A stretch of DNA of 64,000 bases from Sphingomonas citri (GCF_019429485.1 NZ_JAHXZN010000007.1:62001-126000); one strand, 5' to 3'. Shown: positions 18,547 through 28,130, numbered from the stretch's first letter. The notes: generated by a model not told the origin, from the sequence alone. A program made the numbers and translations.

Positions 18547-19557
18547 TCAGTCGTCCTCGTCCTCGAACCCCGACAGCGCCAGCGCGCGCGCGCGAATCTG
18601 GCGAGTCATGCACCAGTGGACCAAAGCCTCCTCGCGCCCGTGCGTCACCCACACCTCCTTGGGCGCGATCTCGGCCAGCGTCGCGGTCAGCTCGTCCCAG
18701 TCGGCGTGGTCGGAGAGGATCAGCGGCAGCTCGACGTTCTTCTGCCGCGCGCGCTGACGCACGCGCATCCAGCCGCTCGCCATCGCGGTGATCGGGTCGG
18801 GCAGGCGACGCGCCCAGCGGTCGTTGAGCGCCGAGGGCGGGCACATCACGACATGGCCGGCCATGTCTGCCTTCGCCGCCCCGGTTGCGGGACGCAGCTC
18901 GCCGAGCCGCACGCCGAGCTCCTCGTAGAGATCGCACAACCGCTGGAGCGCGCCGTGGAGGTAGATCGGCGCCGCATGCCCGCGCGCGCGCAGCTCCGCG
19001 ATCACGCGCTGTGCCTTGCCGAGCGCATAGGCGCCTACGACGACGCAGCGCTCCGGGTTGGCGTGGAGCCGCTCGAGCAGTTTGTCGATCTCGTCGCCGG
19101 TGTCGGGGTGGCGGAAGACGGGGAGTCCGAAGGTCGCCTCGGTGACGAAGACGTCGCACGCCACCGGCTCGAACGCCGCACAGGTCGGGTCGGCGCGGCG
19201 CTTGTAATCACCCGAGACCACGACCCGCTCGCCGCGGTGGTCGAGCACGATCTGTGCCGAGCCGAGCACGTGGCCGGCGGGAACGAAGCCGACCTCGACC
19301 TCGCCGAGCCGGATCGCCTCGCCGTAGCCGACCGGGCGCCCGTTCTGCTCGCCGTAGCGCGCCGCCATGATCGCGAGCGTCTCGGGCGTGGCCCAGACCT
19401 CGCCGTGGCCGCCGCGCGCGTGGTCGGCGTGGCCGTGCGTGACGAGCGCCCGCGGCTCGGGCGTGGAGGGATCGATCCAGGCGTCGGCCGGGCGCACGTA
19501 GATGCCGTTGGGGTGCGGCTCGAGCCAGTCGCCGAGCGTCGGTGCGCGGGTCGCCAT
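18547..19557 (-). CDS. Ligase-associated DNA damage response exonuclease (metallo-beta-lactamase fold)
   Basis: 336 aa. The metallo-beta-lactamase metal motif is THGHADHARGG near residue 40, with further ligands in VFVPAGHVLGSAQ-like FVPAGHVLGSAQI, VVSGDYKRR and LSDHADWDEL. The beta-CASP-like region resembles mRNA 3'-end processing nucleases. The family is named for its usual cluster with an ATP-dependent ligase and a DEXH helicase. The helicase is close by (19901-22309) but the ligase is not in this window. Confidence 0.88.
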   Translation of the reverse strand: MATRAPTLGDWLEPHPNGIYVRPADAWIDPSTPEPRALVTHGHADHARGGHGEVWATPETLAIMAARYGEQNGRPVGYGEAIRLGEVEVGFVPAGHVLGSAQIVLDHRGERVVVSGDYKRRADPTCAAFEPVACDVFVTEATFGLPVFRHPDTGDEIDKLLERLHANPERCVVVGAYALGKAQRVIAELRARGHAAPIYLHGALQRLCDLYEELGVRLGELRPATGAAKADMAGHVVMCPPSALNDRWARRLPDPITAMASGWMRVRQRARQKNVELPLILSDHADWDELTATLAEIAPKEVWVTHGREEALVHWCMTRQIRARALALSGFEDEDD

Positions 19558-19636
19558 GGCGGAACAACCGCGGCGGCGGATCGAAGTTCACCGCGGGGAC
19601 GTTGGCGGAGGCAAGAAACAGCGGACGGAGAGTGAC

Positions 19637-19816
19637 ATGGCGGGCGATGGCCTGTGGAGCTTCGTGGTGATCGCCGGACCGATCATCCTGGTCGCGGCAC
19701 TGCTGTTCGCGATCCTGCGCAATCGTCGCAGCCGCCACGAGGAGGCGCGCACCGAGGATGCCACGCGCGCGCTGTACAAGGAACAGTCGGCCGAGGATCG
19801 CGCGCGCACGCCGTGA
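19637..19816 (+). CDS. Small single-pass membrane protein
   Basis: 59 aa with one strong transmembrane helix (LWSFVVIAGPIILVAALLFAILRN) followed by a charged, cytoplasmic-looking tail. Positive charges RNRRSRHEE follow the helix, suggesting an N-out orientation. GGACGGAG lies a few bases before the ATG at 19637. It sits between the divergent repair exonuclease and the helicase, where the ATP-dependent ligase is often encoded in related genomes. I know no function for it. Confidence 0.65.
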   Translation: MAGDGLWSFVVIAGPIILVAALLFAILRNRRSRHEEARTEDATRALYKEQSAEDRARTP

Positions 19817-19900
19817 CGCGGTTGATAGGGGGCGGGGGGCAGAACCCGAAACACCAGAGCACCTTGCCCGACCCCACCGCGTCGCTACATCTCACGGACC

Positions 19901-22309
19901 TTGACCGCGCTCCCCCCGCTCCTCTCCGACTGGTTCGCGCGTCGTGGCTGGCAGCCGCGCCGGCACCAGATCGACATGCTCGACGAGGCGCACGCCGGCC
20001 GCCACGCGCTGCTGATCGCCGCGACCGGTGCCGGTAAAACGCTTGCCGGCTTCCTGCCCACGCTCGCCGAGCTGATCGAGACGCCGAGCGAGGGTCTGCA
20101 CACACTCTACGTCTCGCCGCTCAAGGCGCTGGCTGTCGACATCCAGCGCAACCTCGTCACCCCGATCGACGAGATGGGCGCCGATATCCGCGTCGAGACC
20201 CGCACGGGCGACACGCCGTCCGACCGCAAGGCCCGCCAGCGCGTGCGCCCGCCGCAGATCCTGCTGACCACGCCCGAGTCGCTGTCGCTGCTGCTGAGCT
20301 ATCCGGACAGCTTCACCATGTTCGCGGGACTGCGCACGATCGTGGTCGACGAGGTTCACGCGTTCGCCACCGGCAAGCGCGGCGACCTGCTATCCTTGTG
20401 CATGGCGCGGTTGCAGACGATCGCGCCGGCGTGCCGCCGCGTCGCGCTCTCCGCCACGGTCGCCGACCCCGACGGCTATCGCGCGTGGCTCGCGCCCGAC
20501 GGCGACATCGACCAGGTCGCGCTGGTCGAGGGCGAGCCCGGCCCCGACCCCGACATCGCCATCCTGCTGCCGGAGGACCGCGTCCCCTGGGCGGGCCATT
20601 CCGGCCGCTATGCCGCCGAGCAGGTGATGGCCGAGATCGAGACGCACCGGACCTCGATCGTCTTCTGCAACACCCGCAGCCTCGCCGAGCTGATCTTCCA
20701 GGACCTGTGGAAGGCCAATGCGATGCAGCTGCCGATCGGAATCCACCACGGCAGCCTGGAGAAGGAGGCGCGCCGCAAGGTGGAGGGCGCGATGGCGGCG
20801 GGGCGGCTGCGCGCCTTGGTGGCGACCGCCAGCCTCGACCTCGGCGTCGACTGGGGCGATGTCGACTGCGTGATCCAGATGGGCGCGCCCAAGGGTTCGT
20901 CGCGGCTGCTGCAGCGGATCGGGCGTAGCAACCACCGTCTCGACGTGCCGAGCGAGGCGATCGTCGTCCCGGGCAACCGCTTCGAATATCTCGAGGCCCG
21001 CGCCGCGCTCGACGCGGTGGAGGCGGGCGAGCTCGATGCCGACGTGTTCCGCATGGGCGCGCTCGACGTGCTGGCGCAGCATCTCATGGCGTGCGCCTGC
21101 GCCGCGCCGTTCGACCAGCGCGCCATGCTGGCCGAGGTACGCTCCGCGCTCCCGTATACGGCGCTGCGCGACGAACTGTTCGAGCGCGTGCTCGGCTTCA
21201 TCCGCGACGGCGGCTATTCGCTCAAGGCGTACGACCGGTTCAAGCGCCTGACGCAGGACGCCGACGGGACATGGCGCGTCAGCCACCCGCGCTTCGTCGC
21301 GCAGCACCGGCTCAACGCCGGTATCATCGTCGAGGCGACGATGCTCAAGGTGCGCTTCCGCAACGGCCGCGCGCTCGGCAAGGTGGAGGAGGGGTTCGCC
21401 GCGACGCTGAGCCACGGCGACACCTTCTTCTTCGCCGGGCTGAGCCTCGAGGTCGAGAAGATCGACACCGAGGACCTGATCGTCCGCGCCACCAGCCGCC
21501 CGGCGCGGATCCCGACCTACGGCGGCAGCCGCATGCCGCTCTCTACCAACCTTGCCTCGCGCGTGCGGCGTTTCCTCGCCGAGCCGGGCGAGTGGCACCG
21601 CTTCCCCGCCGACGTGCGCGACTGGCTCGAGATCCAGTCGCGCCGCTCGACCCTGCCCGCGCCCGAGCAACTGCTGGTCGAGACCTTCCCGAGGGAGGGG
21701 CGCCACTACATGGTCGCGTACAGCTTCGAGGGCTGGAACGCGCACCAGTCGCTCGGCATGCTGGTGACCAAGAGGATGGAGACGCTGGGACTCAAGCCGC
21801 TCGGCTTCGTCGCCAACGACTATGCGATCGCCTGCTACGGGCTGGAGCGCGTGACCGATCCGGCGGCATTGTTCTCGGCCGACATCCTCGAGCATGAGTT
21901 CGTCGAGTGGGTCGAGCGCTCGCACCTGCTCAAGCGCGCCTTCCGCGAGGTGGCGGTGATCGGCGGGCTGGTCGAGCGCCAGCATCCCGGCAAGCGCAAG
22001 ACGGGGCGGCAGGTCACCTTCTCGACCGACCTCATCTACGACGTGCTGCGCCAGTACGAACCCGGGCACGTGCTGCTCCAGGCCGCCTGGGCCGACGCGC
22101 GCGCGCGAATGACCGACGTGGGCCGGCTCGCCGACCTGCTCGACCGCGCCGCCGACACGATGGTCCACGTCGACCTGCCGCGCGTCACCCCGCTGGCGGT
22201 GCCGGTGCTGACGCTGATCGGGCGCGAGAAAGTGGCGACGGGCAGCGCCGACGACTCGCTGCTGATCGAGGCCGAGGCGCTGGCGGCGGAAGCGATGCGG
22301 GTGGATTGA
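19901..22309 (+). CDS. Ligase-associated DNA damage response DEXH-box helicase (Lhr-like)
   Basis: 802 aa superfamily 2 helicase. Walker A is AATGAGKTLAGFLP near residue 43, motif II is VDEVHAF, motif III LSATVADPDGY, and motifs V/VI are SLDLGVDWGDVD and LQRIGRSNHRLD. A long Lhr-type C-terminal half follows. The start appears to be a TTG at 19901 giving MTALPPLLSDWF; no better start precedes the conserved WQPRRHQ motif. Lhr-core helicases translocate 3'-5' on single-stranded DNA. It likely works with the exonuclease at 18547-19557. The PdeM phosphoesterase often found next to it is absent. Confidence 0.9.
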   Translation: MTALPPLLSDWFARRGWQPRRHQIDMLDEAHAGRHALLIAATGAGKTLAGFLPTLAELIETPSEGLHTLYVSPLKALAVDIQRNLVTPIDEMGADIRVETRTGDTPSDRKARQRVRPPQILLTTPESLSLLLSYPDSFTMFAGLRTIVVDEVHAFATGKRGDLLSLCMARLQTIAPACRRVALSATVADPDGYRAWLAPDGDIDQVALVEGEPGPDPDIAILLPEDRVPWAGHSGRYAAEQVMAEIETHRTSIVFCNTRSLAELIFQDLWKANAMQLPIGIHHGSLEKEARRKVEGAMAAGRLRALVATASLDLGVDWGDVDCVIQMGAPKGSSRLLQRIGRSNHRLDVPSEAIVVPGNRFEYLEARAALDAVEAGELDADVFRMGALDVLAQHLMACACAAPFDQRAMLAEVRSALPYTALRDELFERVLGFIRDGGYSLKAYDRFKRLTQDADGTWRVSHPRFVAQHRLNAGIIVEATMLKVRFRNGRALGKVEEGFAATLSHGDTFFFAGLSLEVEKIDTEDLIVRATSRPARIPTYGGSRMPLSTNLASRVRRFLAEPGEWHRFPADVRDWLEIQSRRSTLPAPEQLLVETFPREGRHYMVAYSFEGWNAHQSLGMLVTKRMETLGLKPLGFVANDYAIACYGLERVTDPAALFSADILEHEFVEWVERSHLLKRAFREVAVIGGLVERQHPGKRKTGRQVTFSTDLIYDVLRQYEPGHVLLQAAWADARARMTDVGRLADLLDRAADTMVHVDLPRVTPLAVPVLTLIGREKVATGSADDSLLIEAEALAAEAMRVD

Positions 22310-22431
22310 GGGGGCGGCTGACGCGTCCCGCTCTTCCTCCTTCTGGAGAGGGAAGCGCTCCTTAGAAGCGTCGGAACGTCAGCGCTGTAGGTGCCTCGAA
22401 GCAGCCTTCCCGCGCAGCCACCCGCATCACC

Positions 22432-24738
22432 TCACACCTGGTTCCCGTCCGTGTCGCGCAGCACCTCCCGCCGCCCGACATGGTCGGGCCGGCTCACGAC
22501 GCCTTCCTTCTCCATCCGCTCGATCAGCCGCGCCGCCGAATTGTAGCCGATGCGCAGCTGGCGCTGGAGCCACGAGGTCGAAGCCTTCTGGCTGCCACAC
22601 ACGATCGCCACCGCGGCGCGATATTGCTGGTCCTCGGCCGAGTCCTCGCCGGTCGGCGCGCCCTCCAGCGCGAAGCTCTCCGCCGGCTCCTCGGTGACTG
22701 ACTCGATGTAATCGGGCTGGCCCTGCGCGCGCCAATGGTCGGTGACCGCGCGCACCTCGTCGTCGCTGACGAACGGGCCGTGGACGCGGACGATGCCCTT
22801 GCCGCCGGGCATGTAGAGCATGTCGCCGCGGCCGAGCAGCTGCTCCGCGCCCTGCTCGCCCAGGATCGTGCGCGAGTCGATCTTGCTGGTGACGTGGAAG
22901 GAGATGCGCGTCGGCAGGTTGGCCTTGATCACGCCGGTGATGACGTCGACCGAGGGGCGCTGCGTCGCCATGATCAGGTGGATGCCCGCGGCGCGCGCCT
23001 TCTGCGCCAGCCGCTGGATCAGGAACTCGACCTCCTTGCCCGCGGTCATCATCAGGTCGGCGAGCTCGTCGACGATGACGACGATCTGCGGCAGCACGTC
23101 ATAGTCGAGCTGCTCCTCCTCGTAGACGGGCTGGCCGTTCTCGCCGTAGCCGGTCTGCACGCGGCGGCCGAGCGGCGCGCCCTTGGCGCGCGCGGCGCGC
23201 ACCTTCTCGTTGAACGAGGCGAGGCTGCGCACGCCCACCGACGACATCTGGCGGTAGCGGTCCTCCATCGTCTCGACCGCCCATTTGAGCGCGCGCACCG
23301 CCTTGGCCGGATCGGTGACCACCGGGGAGAGCAGGTGCGGGATGTCGTCGTACATGCTCAGCTCGAGCATCTTCGGGTCGATCATGATCATGCGGCACTG
23401 GTCAGGCGTCAGCCGGTACAGCAGCGACAGGATCATGCCGTTGAGCCCGACCGACTTGCCCGACCCGGTCGTCCCCGCGACCAGCAGATGCGGCATCGGC
23501 GCGAGATCGGCGATGACGGGATCGCCCGCGATGTTCTTGCCCAAGATGACGGGGAGCTGCGCCGACTGGTCCTCGAACGCCTGGCTCGCCACCAGCTCGT
23601 GGAGCGAGACCATCTCGCGCTTGGTGTTGGGCAGCTCGATGCCGATCACGGTGCGCCCCGGGATGGTCGCGACGCGCGCCGAGATCGCCGACATGTTGCG
23701 CGCGATATCGTCCGCGAGCGAGATCACGCGGGTCGCCTTGATCCCCGGCGCGGGCTCGAGCTCGTACATCGTCACCACCGGGCCGGGGCGGACCTCGGTG
23801 ATGTTGCCCTTGACGTTGAAGTCGTCGAGCACGGTCTCGAGCAGCCGCGCGTTGCGCTCCAGCGCGGCCTTGTCGACCGGGTTGCTCTGGTTGGCCGGCG
23901 CGGGGGTAAGCAGGTCAAGCCCCGGCAAGGTGTAGCTGTCGCGCAGGTCGAGCCGCTGCTGCGGCTTGGGCGCCGCCGCCGAGGGTGCCAGCGCGCGCTC
24001 GCTGATGACCGGGGCGGGGCGGTCGCTGGGCTCCGCCACGGCGCGCGGTGCGGGACGACGCGCCAACGCCGGCGCGGCGGCGGTATCGAACGGGGCGTCT
24101 GCCTCATCGAACGCCTCGTCCGCGTCGCCGCGCGCGCGGCGCAGTCCGCCGCGCGGGGCGAGCCGGGCGAAGTCGATCTCGAGGCTGCGGCCCCACAGGA
24201 AGGCGCCGCCGACACCGCTCACCACGCCGAGCGCGACCACGCCCCACCAGCGTACCTGCGCGTCGCCGACCAGCCCGAGCGCCCAGCGCGTGGCCGCGAC
24301 CACGCCCAAGCCGACCGCGCCGCCCCAGCCGAACGGCAGCGCGGGCACCGCGCCCGGGGCGGCGCAGCCGAGCGCCACCGCCATCAGCGCCACCGCCACC
24401 GCGGTGCCGCGCAGCATCCGCGGCCATGCGCCCGCGGGCTGCTCGCGCCACAGCCGCGCCGCCACCAGCGGCGGGACCGGCAGGAGCAACGCCACGGCGG
24501 GGCCGAACAACGTCAGCGCGAGATCGGCGAACCAGGCGCCCGGCGCGCCCAGCAGATTGCCCGCGACGCCGCCCGCGGCGGTGTTGAAGGCGGCGTCGCT
24601 CGGGCGATAGCTGGCGAGCGCGAGCGCCATCGCCAGCGTCAGCGCGACCAGCGCCACCGCGACGATCAGCGCGCCGCTGCGCAGCGCCCCCGCCTTCACC
24701 GTCTCGCGCCACAGCGGCGCGTCGGCCCTGCTCGCCAT
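22432..24738 (-). CDS. ftsK: DNA translocase FtsK
   Basis: 768 aa. Four transmembrane helices lie in the first 170 residues, then a short Pro/Ala-rich linker and the RecA-like motor with Walker A GTTGSGKSVGLNG, Walker B IVVIVDELADLMM and the MATQRPSVDVITG segment. The C-terminal winged-helix gamma domain is present (KASTSWLQRQLRIGYNSAARLIERMEKEG). FtsK anchors at the septum and pumps the terminus region toward dif before division. The linker is short, as in alphaproteobacteria. Confidence 0.97.
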   Translation of the reverse strand: MASRADAPLWRETVKAGALRSGALIVAVALVALTLAMALALASYRPSDAAFNTAAGGVAGNLLGAPGAWFADLALTLFGPAVALLLPVPPLVAARLWREQPAGAWPRMLRGTAVAVALMAVALGCAAPGAVPALPFGWGGAVGLGVVAATRWALGLVGDAQVRWWGVVALGVVSGVGGAFLWGRSLEIDFARLAPRGGLRRARGDADEAFDEADAPFDTAAAPALARRPAPRAVAEPSDRPAPVISERALAPSAAAPKPQQRLDLRDSYTLPGLDLLTPAPANQSNPVDKAALERNARLLETVLDDFNVKGNITEVRPGPVVTMYELEPAPGIKATRVISLADDIARNMSAISARVATIPGRTVIGIELPNTKREMVSLHELVASQAFEDQSAQLPVILGKNIAGDPVIADLAPMPHLLVAGTTGSGKSVGLNGMILSLLYRLTPDQCRMIMIDPKMLELSMYDDIPHLLSPVVTDPAKAVRALKWAVETMEDRYRQMSSVGVRSLASFNEKVRAARAKGAPLGRRVQTGYGENGQPVYEEEQLDYDVLPQIVVIVDELADLMMTAGKEVEFLIQRLAQKARAAGIHLIMATQRPSVDVITGVIKANLPTRISFHVTSKIDSRTILGEQGAEQLLGRGDMLYMPGGKGIVRVHGPFVSDDEVRAVTDHWRAQGQPDYIESVTEEPAESFALEGAPTGEDSAEDQQYRAAVAIVCGSQKASTSWLQRQLRIGYNSAARLIERMEKEGVVSRPDHVGRREVLRDTDGNQV

Positions 24739-24854
24739 CTGTTCCCGTCCTCAGCGATGTCTGAAATGCCCGGCGTACATTGTCCGCCCAGCGCGAGTCC
24801 GCGTCAAGAGACCCGCCCTTTCGCCCACGCGCACGACCCTGTAGGGCAAGCGCC

Positions 24855-26072
24855 ATGGACCACGCAGACGTGCTCATCCTCGGTGGCGGGCTGGTCGGCA
24901 GCGCGCTCGCGGTCGCGCTCGACCGCCACGGCCTCTCCGCCATCGTCGTCGACCCCGCGGACCCCGCGGTGATGCTCGCCGCCGGCTTCGACGGGCGTGC
25001 CTCGGCGGTCGCCAGCGCGAGCCATCGCATGCTCGACGCGATCGGGGTGGGCGAGGCGCTGCGCGGAAAGGGGTGCCCGATCCGCCACATCCGCGTCAGC
25101 GACGGCCTGGCGCCGGGCAAGCTCGACTTCGTCCCTGCCGCCGACGACGCCGCGCTCGGCACGATGTACGAGAACCGGCTGCTGCGCCGCGCCTTGTACG
25201 AGGCGGTTTCCGCTGCGCGGCTGGTCGATCTCCGCATGAACACGCGTGCCACCGCGGTGGCACGCGACCAGGACGGCGTGCGCGCGACGCTGTCCGACGG
25301 ACGTTCCGTCACCGCCGACCTGCTCGTCGCCGCCGAGGGGCGCCAGTCGCCGACGCGCGAGGCGGCGGGGATCGCGGTGGCGCGCTGGCAGTACCACCAT
25401 GCCGCGATCGTCGGCGCGTTCCACCACGAGCGCAGCCATGAGAACGTCGCCTACGAGATCTTCTACCCCGCCGGCCCCTTCGCGCTGCTGCCGCTGCCCG
25501 ACGACGAGATCGGGCACCGCTCGGCGATCGTGTGGACGGTCGCGGCTGACCAGGCGGCGGGCATGCTCAAGCTCGGCGACCGCGGCTTCCTCGCCGAGGC
25601 GGAGCGACGCATGGGCGGCTTCCTCGGCGCGTTGTCGTACGCCAGCCCGCGCGCGAGCTACACGCTCGGCTTCCACCATGCCGCGCGCGTGACCGACACG
25701 CGGCTGGTGCTGGTGGGCGACGCGGCGCACGGCATCCACCCGATCGCGGGGCAGGGGGTGAACCTCGGCTATCGCGACGTCGCGGCTTTGGTCGAGGTGC
25801 TGGTCGAGGGACGGCGGCTCGGGCTCGACGCCGGCGACGCGCAGCTGCTGCGCCGCTACGAGGCGTGGCGCGGGCTCGACACCTTCATGGTGGCGGCGGC
25901 GACCGACACGCTCACGCGGCTGTTCGGCATTCCCGGCAAGGCTGCGAGCGCGGTGCGCCGGTTCGGGATCAGCGCGGTGGACCGCATCCCGCCGCTCAAG
26001 GACCGTTTCATGAGCGAGGCGCGCGGCGAGAGCGGCGACCTGCCCAAGCTGCTGATGGGCGCGACGGTGTGA
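24855..26072 (+). CDS. ubiH: UbiH/UbiF/VisC/COQ6-family FAD-dependent ubiquinone hydroxylase
   Basis: 405 aa flavoprotein monooxygenase. The N-terminal FAD fold GGGLVGSALAVALDRHG, the DG motif region and the C-terminal LVLVGDAAHGIHPIAGQGVNLGYRDVAAL place it in the ubiquinone-ring hydroxylase family. It adds a hydroxyl to the quinone ring during ubiquinone synthesis; which position cannot be told by eye. The ATG at 24855 begins MDHADVLILGGG. It is divergent from ftsK, and the 116-bp gap shows no clear regulatory site. Confidence 0.88.
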   Translation: MDHADVLILGGGLVGSALAVALDRHGLSAIVVDPADPAVMLAAGFDGRASAVASASHRMLDAIGVGEALRGKGCPIRHIRVSDGLAPGKLDFVPAADDAALGTMYENRLLRRALYEAVSAARLVDLRMNTRATAVARDQDGVRATLSDGRSVTADLLVAAEGRQSPTREAAGIAVARWQYHHAAIVGAFHHERSHENVAYEIFYPAGPFALLPLPDDEIGHRSAIVWTVAADQAAGMLKLGDRGFLAEAERRMGGFLGALSYASPRASYTLGFHHAARVTDTRLVLVGDAAHGIHPIAGQGVNLGYRDVAALVEVLVEGRRLGLDAGDAQLLRRYEAWRGLDTFMVAAATDTLTRLFGIPGKAASAVRRFGISAVDRIPPLKDRFMSEARGESGDLPKLLMGATV

Positions 26073-26085
26073 GCGGCTGCTGATT

Positions 26086-26115
26086 GGCTCACGCGAAGAC
26101 GCGAAGGCGCGAAGG
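26086..26115. repeat. Short intergenic repeat (GCGAAGRC type)
   Basis: GGCTCACGCGAAGACGCGAAG followed by GCGCGAAGG contains three near-identical CGCGAAG units with an 8-9 base period. The motif is frequent between genes in sphingomonads and their relatives. It lies in the 193-bp gap after ubiH, which otherwise shows nothing recognisable. Confidence 0.55.
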
Positions 26116-26265
26116 GGATTGGTTCACGCGGAGCGTCGGCGCTGGGTGTCGTCAAGACGAGGTCACGTGAACGCGCGCGATACAGCTCAGCGCCCTCGGG
26201 CCGCCGCGTGAGAACACCTTCCTGATCGCGCCGTCGCGTGACCCGACCTGATCGCACCCGGAGAC

Positions 26266-27339
26266 TCAGAATTGATGGCCGGTCCGATCGCGCTTGGTCG
26301 CGAGATAGCGCGCGTTATGAGGATTCGCCGGCAGCGCGTGGGGCACCCGCTCCACCACCGTCACCCCTGCCGCCTCGAGTCCCGCGACCTTGGCAGGATT
26401 GTTGGTCAGCAATCGCACGCGCTCCTGGCCGAGCAGCACCAGCATCCGCGCCGCCACGCCGAAGTCGCGCGCGTCCACCGCGAAGCCGAGCCGCGTGTTG
26501 GCGTCCACCGTGTCATAGCCCTGATCCTGCAGCGCATAGGCGCGCAGCTTGTTGACCAGCCCGATGCCGCGCCCCTCCTGCCGCAGGTAGAGGAGGATGC
26601 CCCAGCCGGCGTCGCGGATACGGTGGATCGCGGCGTCGAGCTGCGGGCCGCAGTCGCACTTCAGGCTGCCGAGCACGTCGCCCGTCAGGCACTCGCTGTG
26701 CAGCCGCACCAGCGGCGGTCCGCCGGTCGGCTGGCCGATCAGCAGCGCGACATGCTCGTCGGCGCTTTCGGGCGAGCGGAAGGCGACGATCTCGGCGTCC
26801 TCCGCCTGGGCCACCGGCAGCCGCGCGCGCACCGCGATCGCGAGCCGGGTCGCGTCCTCGTGCGCGTCGATCGCGGCCACGTCGATCGCCACCGCCGGCT
26901 CGACCCCGCCGGTGAAGAAGGCGGGGAGCAGCCCGGCGACGCGCGCCAGCCGCAGCGCCGCGGCGCCTGCGACCGGGCTCGCGAGCGCGGCGGTGCGGAA
27001 CGGCCCCTTGAGCGGTGTGGCGAGGTCGAGCTGCGGGTCGGCGAGCGCGGTGGCGAGCGCCATGTCGAACCACGGGGCGCGCTCGATCAGCACCGGCTGG
27101 TCGGGCGCCGCGGCGGCGCGCTGGTTGGTCAGCGTCAGCGTCTCCGCGCGCCCGGCCGAGATCAGCACGGCATAGTCCGCGTCGGACGCGAAGGCGGCGA
27201 GCCGCGCGGCATCGGCGGTCTCTACCGCGAGCAGCACCAGCGGGGGCTCGCCCGGCGCGTGGAGCGCGATCGGCCAGCCGCGCCGCATCGCGTCGATCGC
27301 GCGTGCGGCGTCGCGCGGGTCGGCGCTGGCCTGGCTCAC
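26266..27339 (-). CDS. ribA: GTP cyclohydrolase II with N-terminal extension
   Basis: 357 aa; E. coli RibA is 196. The C-terminal 200 residues are a full GTP cyclohydrolase II: zinc site LTGDVLGSLKCDCGPQLD, RQEGRGIGLVNKLRAYALQD, the DTVDAN motif and LLTNNPAKVAGLEAAGV. It opens GTP in the first committed step of riboflavin synthesis. Roughly 150 N-terminal residues do not show the acidic active site of DHBP synthase (RibB), so this is not an evident RibBA fusion. The GTG start at 27339 overlaps the xthA stop by four bases (GTGA). Confidence 0.92.
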   Translation of the reverse strand: MSQASADPRDAARAIDAMRRGWPIALHAPGEPPLVLLAVETADAARLAAFASDADYAVLISAGRAETLTLTNQRAAAAPDQPVLIERAPWFDMALATALADPQLDLATPLKGPFRTAALASPVAGAAALRLARVAGLLPAFFTGGVEPAVAIDVAAIDAHEDATRLAIAVRARLPVAQAEDAEIVAFRSPESADEHVALLIGQPTGGPPLVRLHSECLTGDVLGSLKCDCGPQLDAAIHRIRDAGWGILLYLRQEGRGIGLVNKLRAYALQDQGYDTVDANTRLGFAVDARDFGVAARMLVLLGQERVRLLTNNPAKVAGLEAAGVTVVERVPHALPANPHNARYLATKRDRTGHQF

Positions 27340-28130
27340 CAGGCGAACTCGGTCATGATCGGGACGTGGTCGCTCGGCTTGAGCCAGCTGCGGCACGGCT
27401 CGAAGACGGTGTGCGAGGTGGCGGTGCGCGCGACGTCGGCGGTCGCCCACATATGGTCGAGCCGGCGGCCGCGATCGTTCTTGGTCCAGTCGGGCGAGCG
27501 ATAGCTCCACCAGGTGTGGAGCCGCGCCGGCGCGGGGTGGAAGTGACGGCCGAGATCGACCCAGTCGTTCGACGACCGAAGCCGCTCGAGCGCCTCGACC
27601 TCGACGGGCGTGTGGCTCACCACCTTGAGCAGCGCCTTGTGACTCCACACGTCGCTCGGCAGCGGCGCGATGTTGAAGTCGCCGGTGAGAATGGTGGGCA
27701 CGTTCAGCGTCTCGGACCAGCGCGTCATCCGCTCGACGAAATCAAGCTTCTGCCCGAATTTGGGATTGACCTCACGGTCGGGCACGTCGCCGCCGGCGGG
27801 GACATAGACGTTCTCCAGCCGCACGCCGCCGGGCAGCCGCACGCCGAGGTGGCGCGCCTCGCGATTGGCCTGCCAGTCGAGCCGCTCGTCCGCCTCGATC
27901 GGCACGCGGCTGATGATCGCGACGCCGTGGTGCATGCGCTGGCCGTTGAGCAGGACATGGTCATAGCCGAGCGCGCGGAACCCGGCGACCGGAAAGTCGG
28001 CGTCGATCACCTTGGTCTCCTGCAGGCACAGGATGTCGGGGGCGGCCTCGCGCAGGAAGCGCTCGACGATGTCGAGGCGGAAGCGGATCGAGTTGATGTT
28101 CCAGGAGACGATCTTCACGCGGCGCGACAT
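27336..28130 (-). CDS. xthA: Exodeoxyribonuclease III / AP endonuclease
   Basis: 264 aa of the exonuclease III family. Visible motifs are SWNINSIR (metal-binding Asn), CLQETKV (metal Glu), YVPAGG, TGDFNIAP (catalytic Asp/Asn) and SDHVPI (catalytic Asp-His). It nicks abasic sites and degrades 3' ends in base excision repair. The ATG at 28130 is the start of the conserved MSRRVKIVSWN sequence. It overlaps ribA by 4 bp. Confidence 0.95.
   Translation of the reverse strand: MSRRVKIVSWNINSIRFRLDIVERFLREAAPDILCLQETKVIDADFPVAGFRALGYDHVLLNGQRMHHGVAIISRVPIEADERLDWQANREARHLGVRLPGGVRLENVYVPAGGDVPDREVNPKFGQKLDFVERMTRWSETLNVPTILTGDFNIAPLPSDVWSHKALLKVVSHTPVEVEALERLRSSNDWVDLGRHFHPAPARLHTWWSYRSPDWTKNDRGRRLDHMWATADVARTATSHTVFEPCRSWLKPSDHVPIMTEFAW

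Noticed and set aside
16781..19159. 792-codon single protein joining the carboxypeptidase to upstream sequence
   Set aside because: The part upstream of 18424 is antisense-like noise overlapping the exonuclease frame; a normal signal peptide begins at 18424.
22735..24972. 745-codon open frame antisense to ftsK
   Set aside because: Composition is that of a shadow frame, and it runs into the ubiH gene region.
26160..26176. Second parS-like site (GGTCACGTGAACG)
   Set aside because: Only the central CACGTG and three flanking bases match the consensus; similar chance CACGTG words occur at 5576 and 59258.
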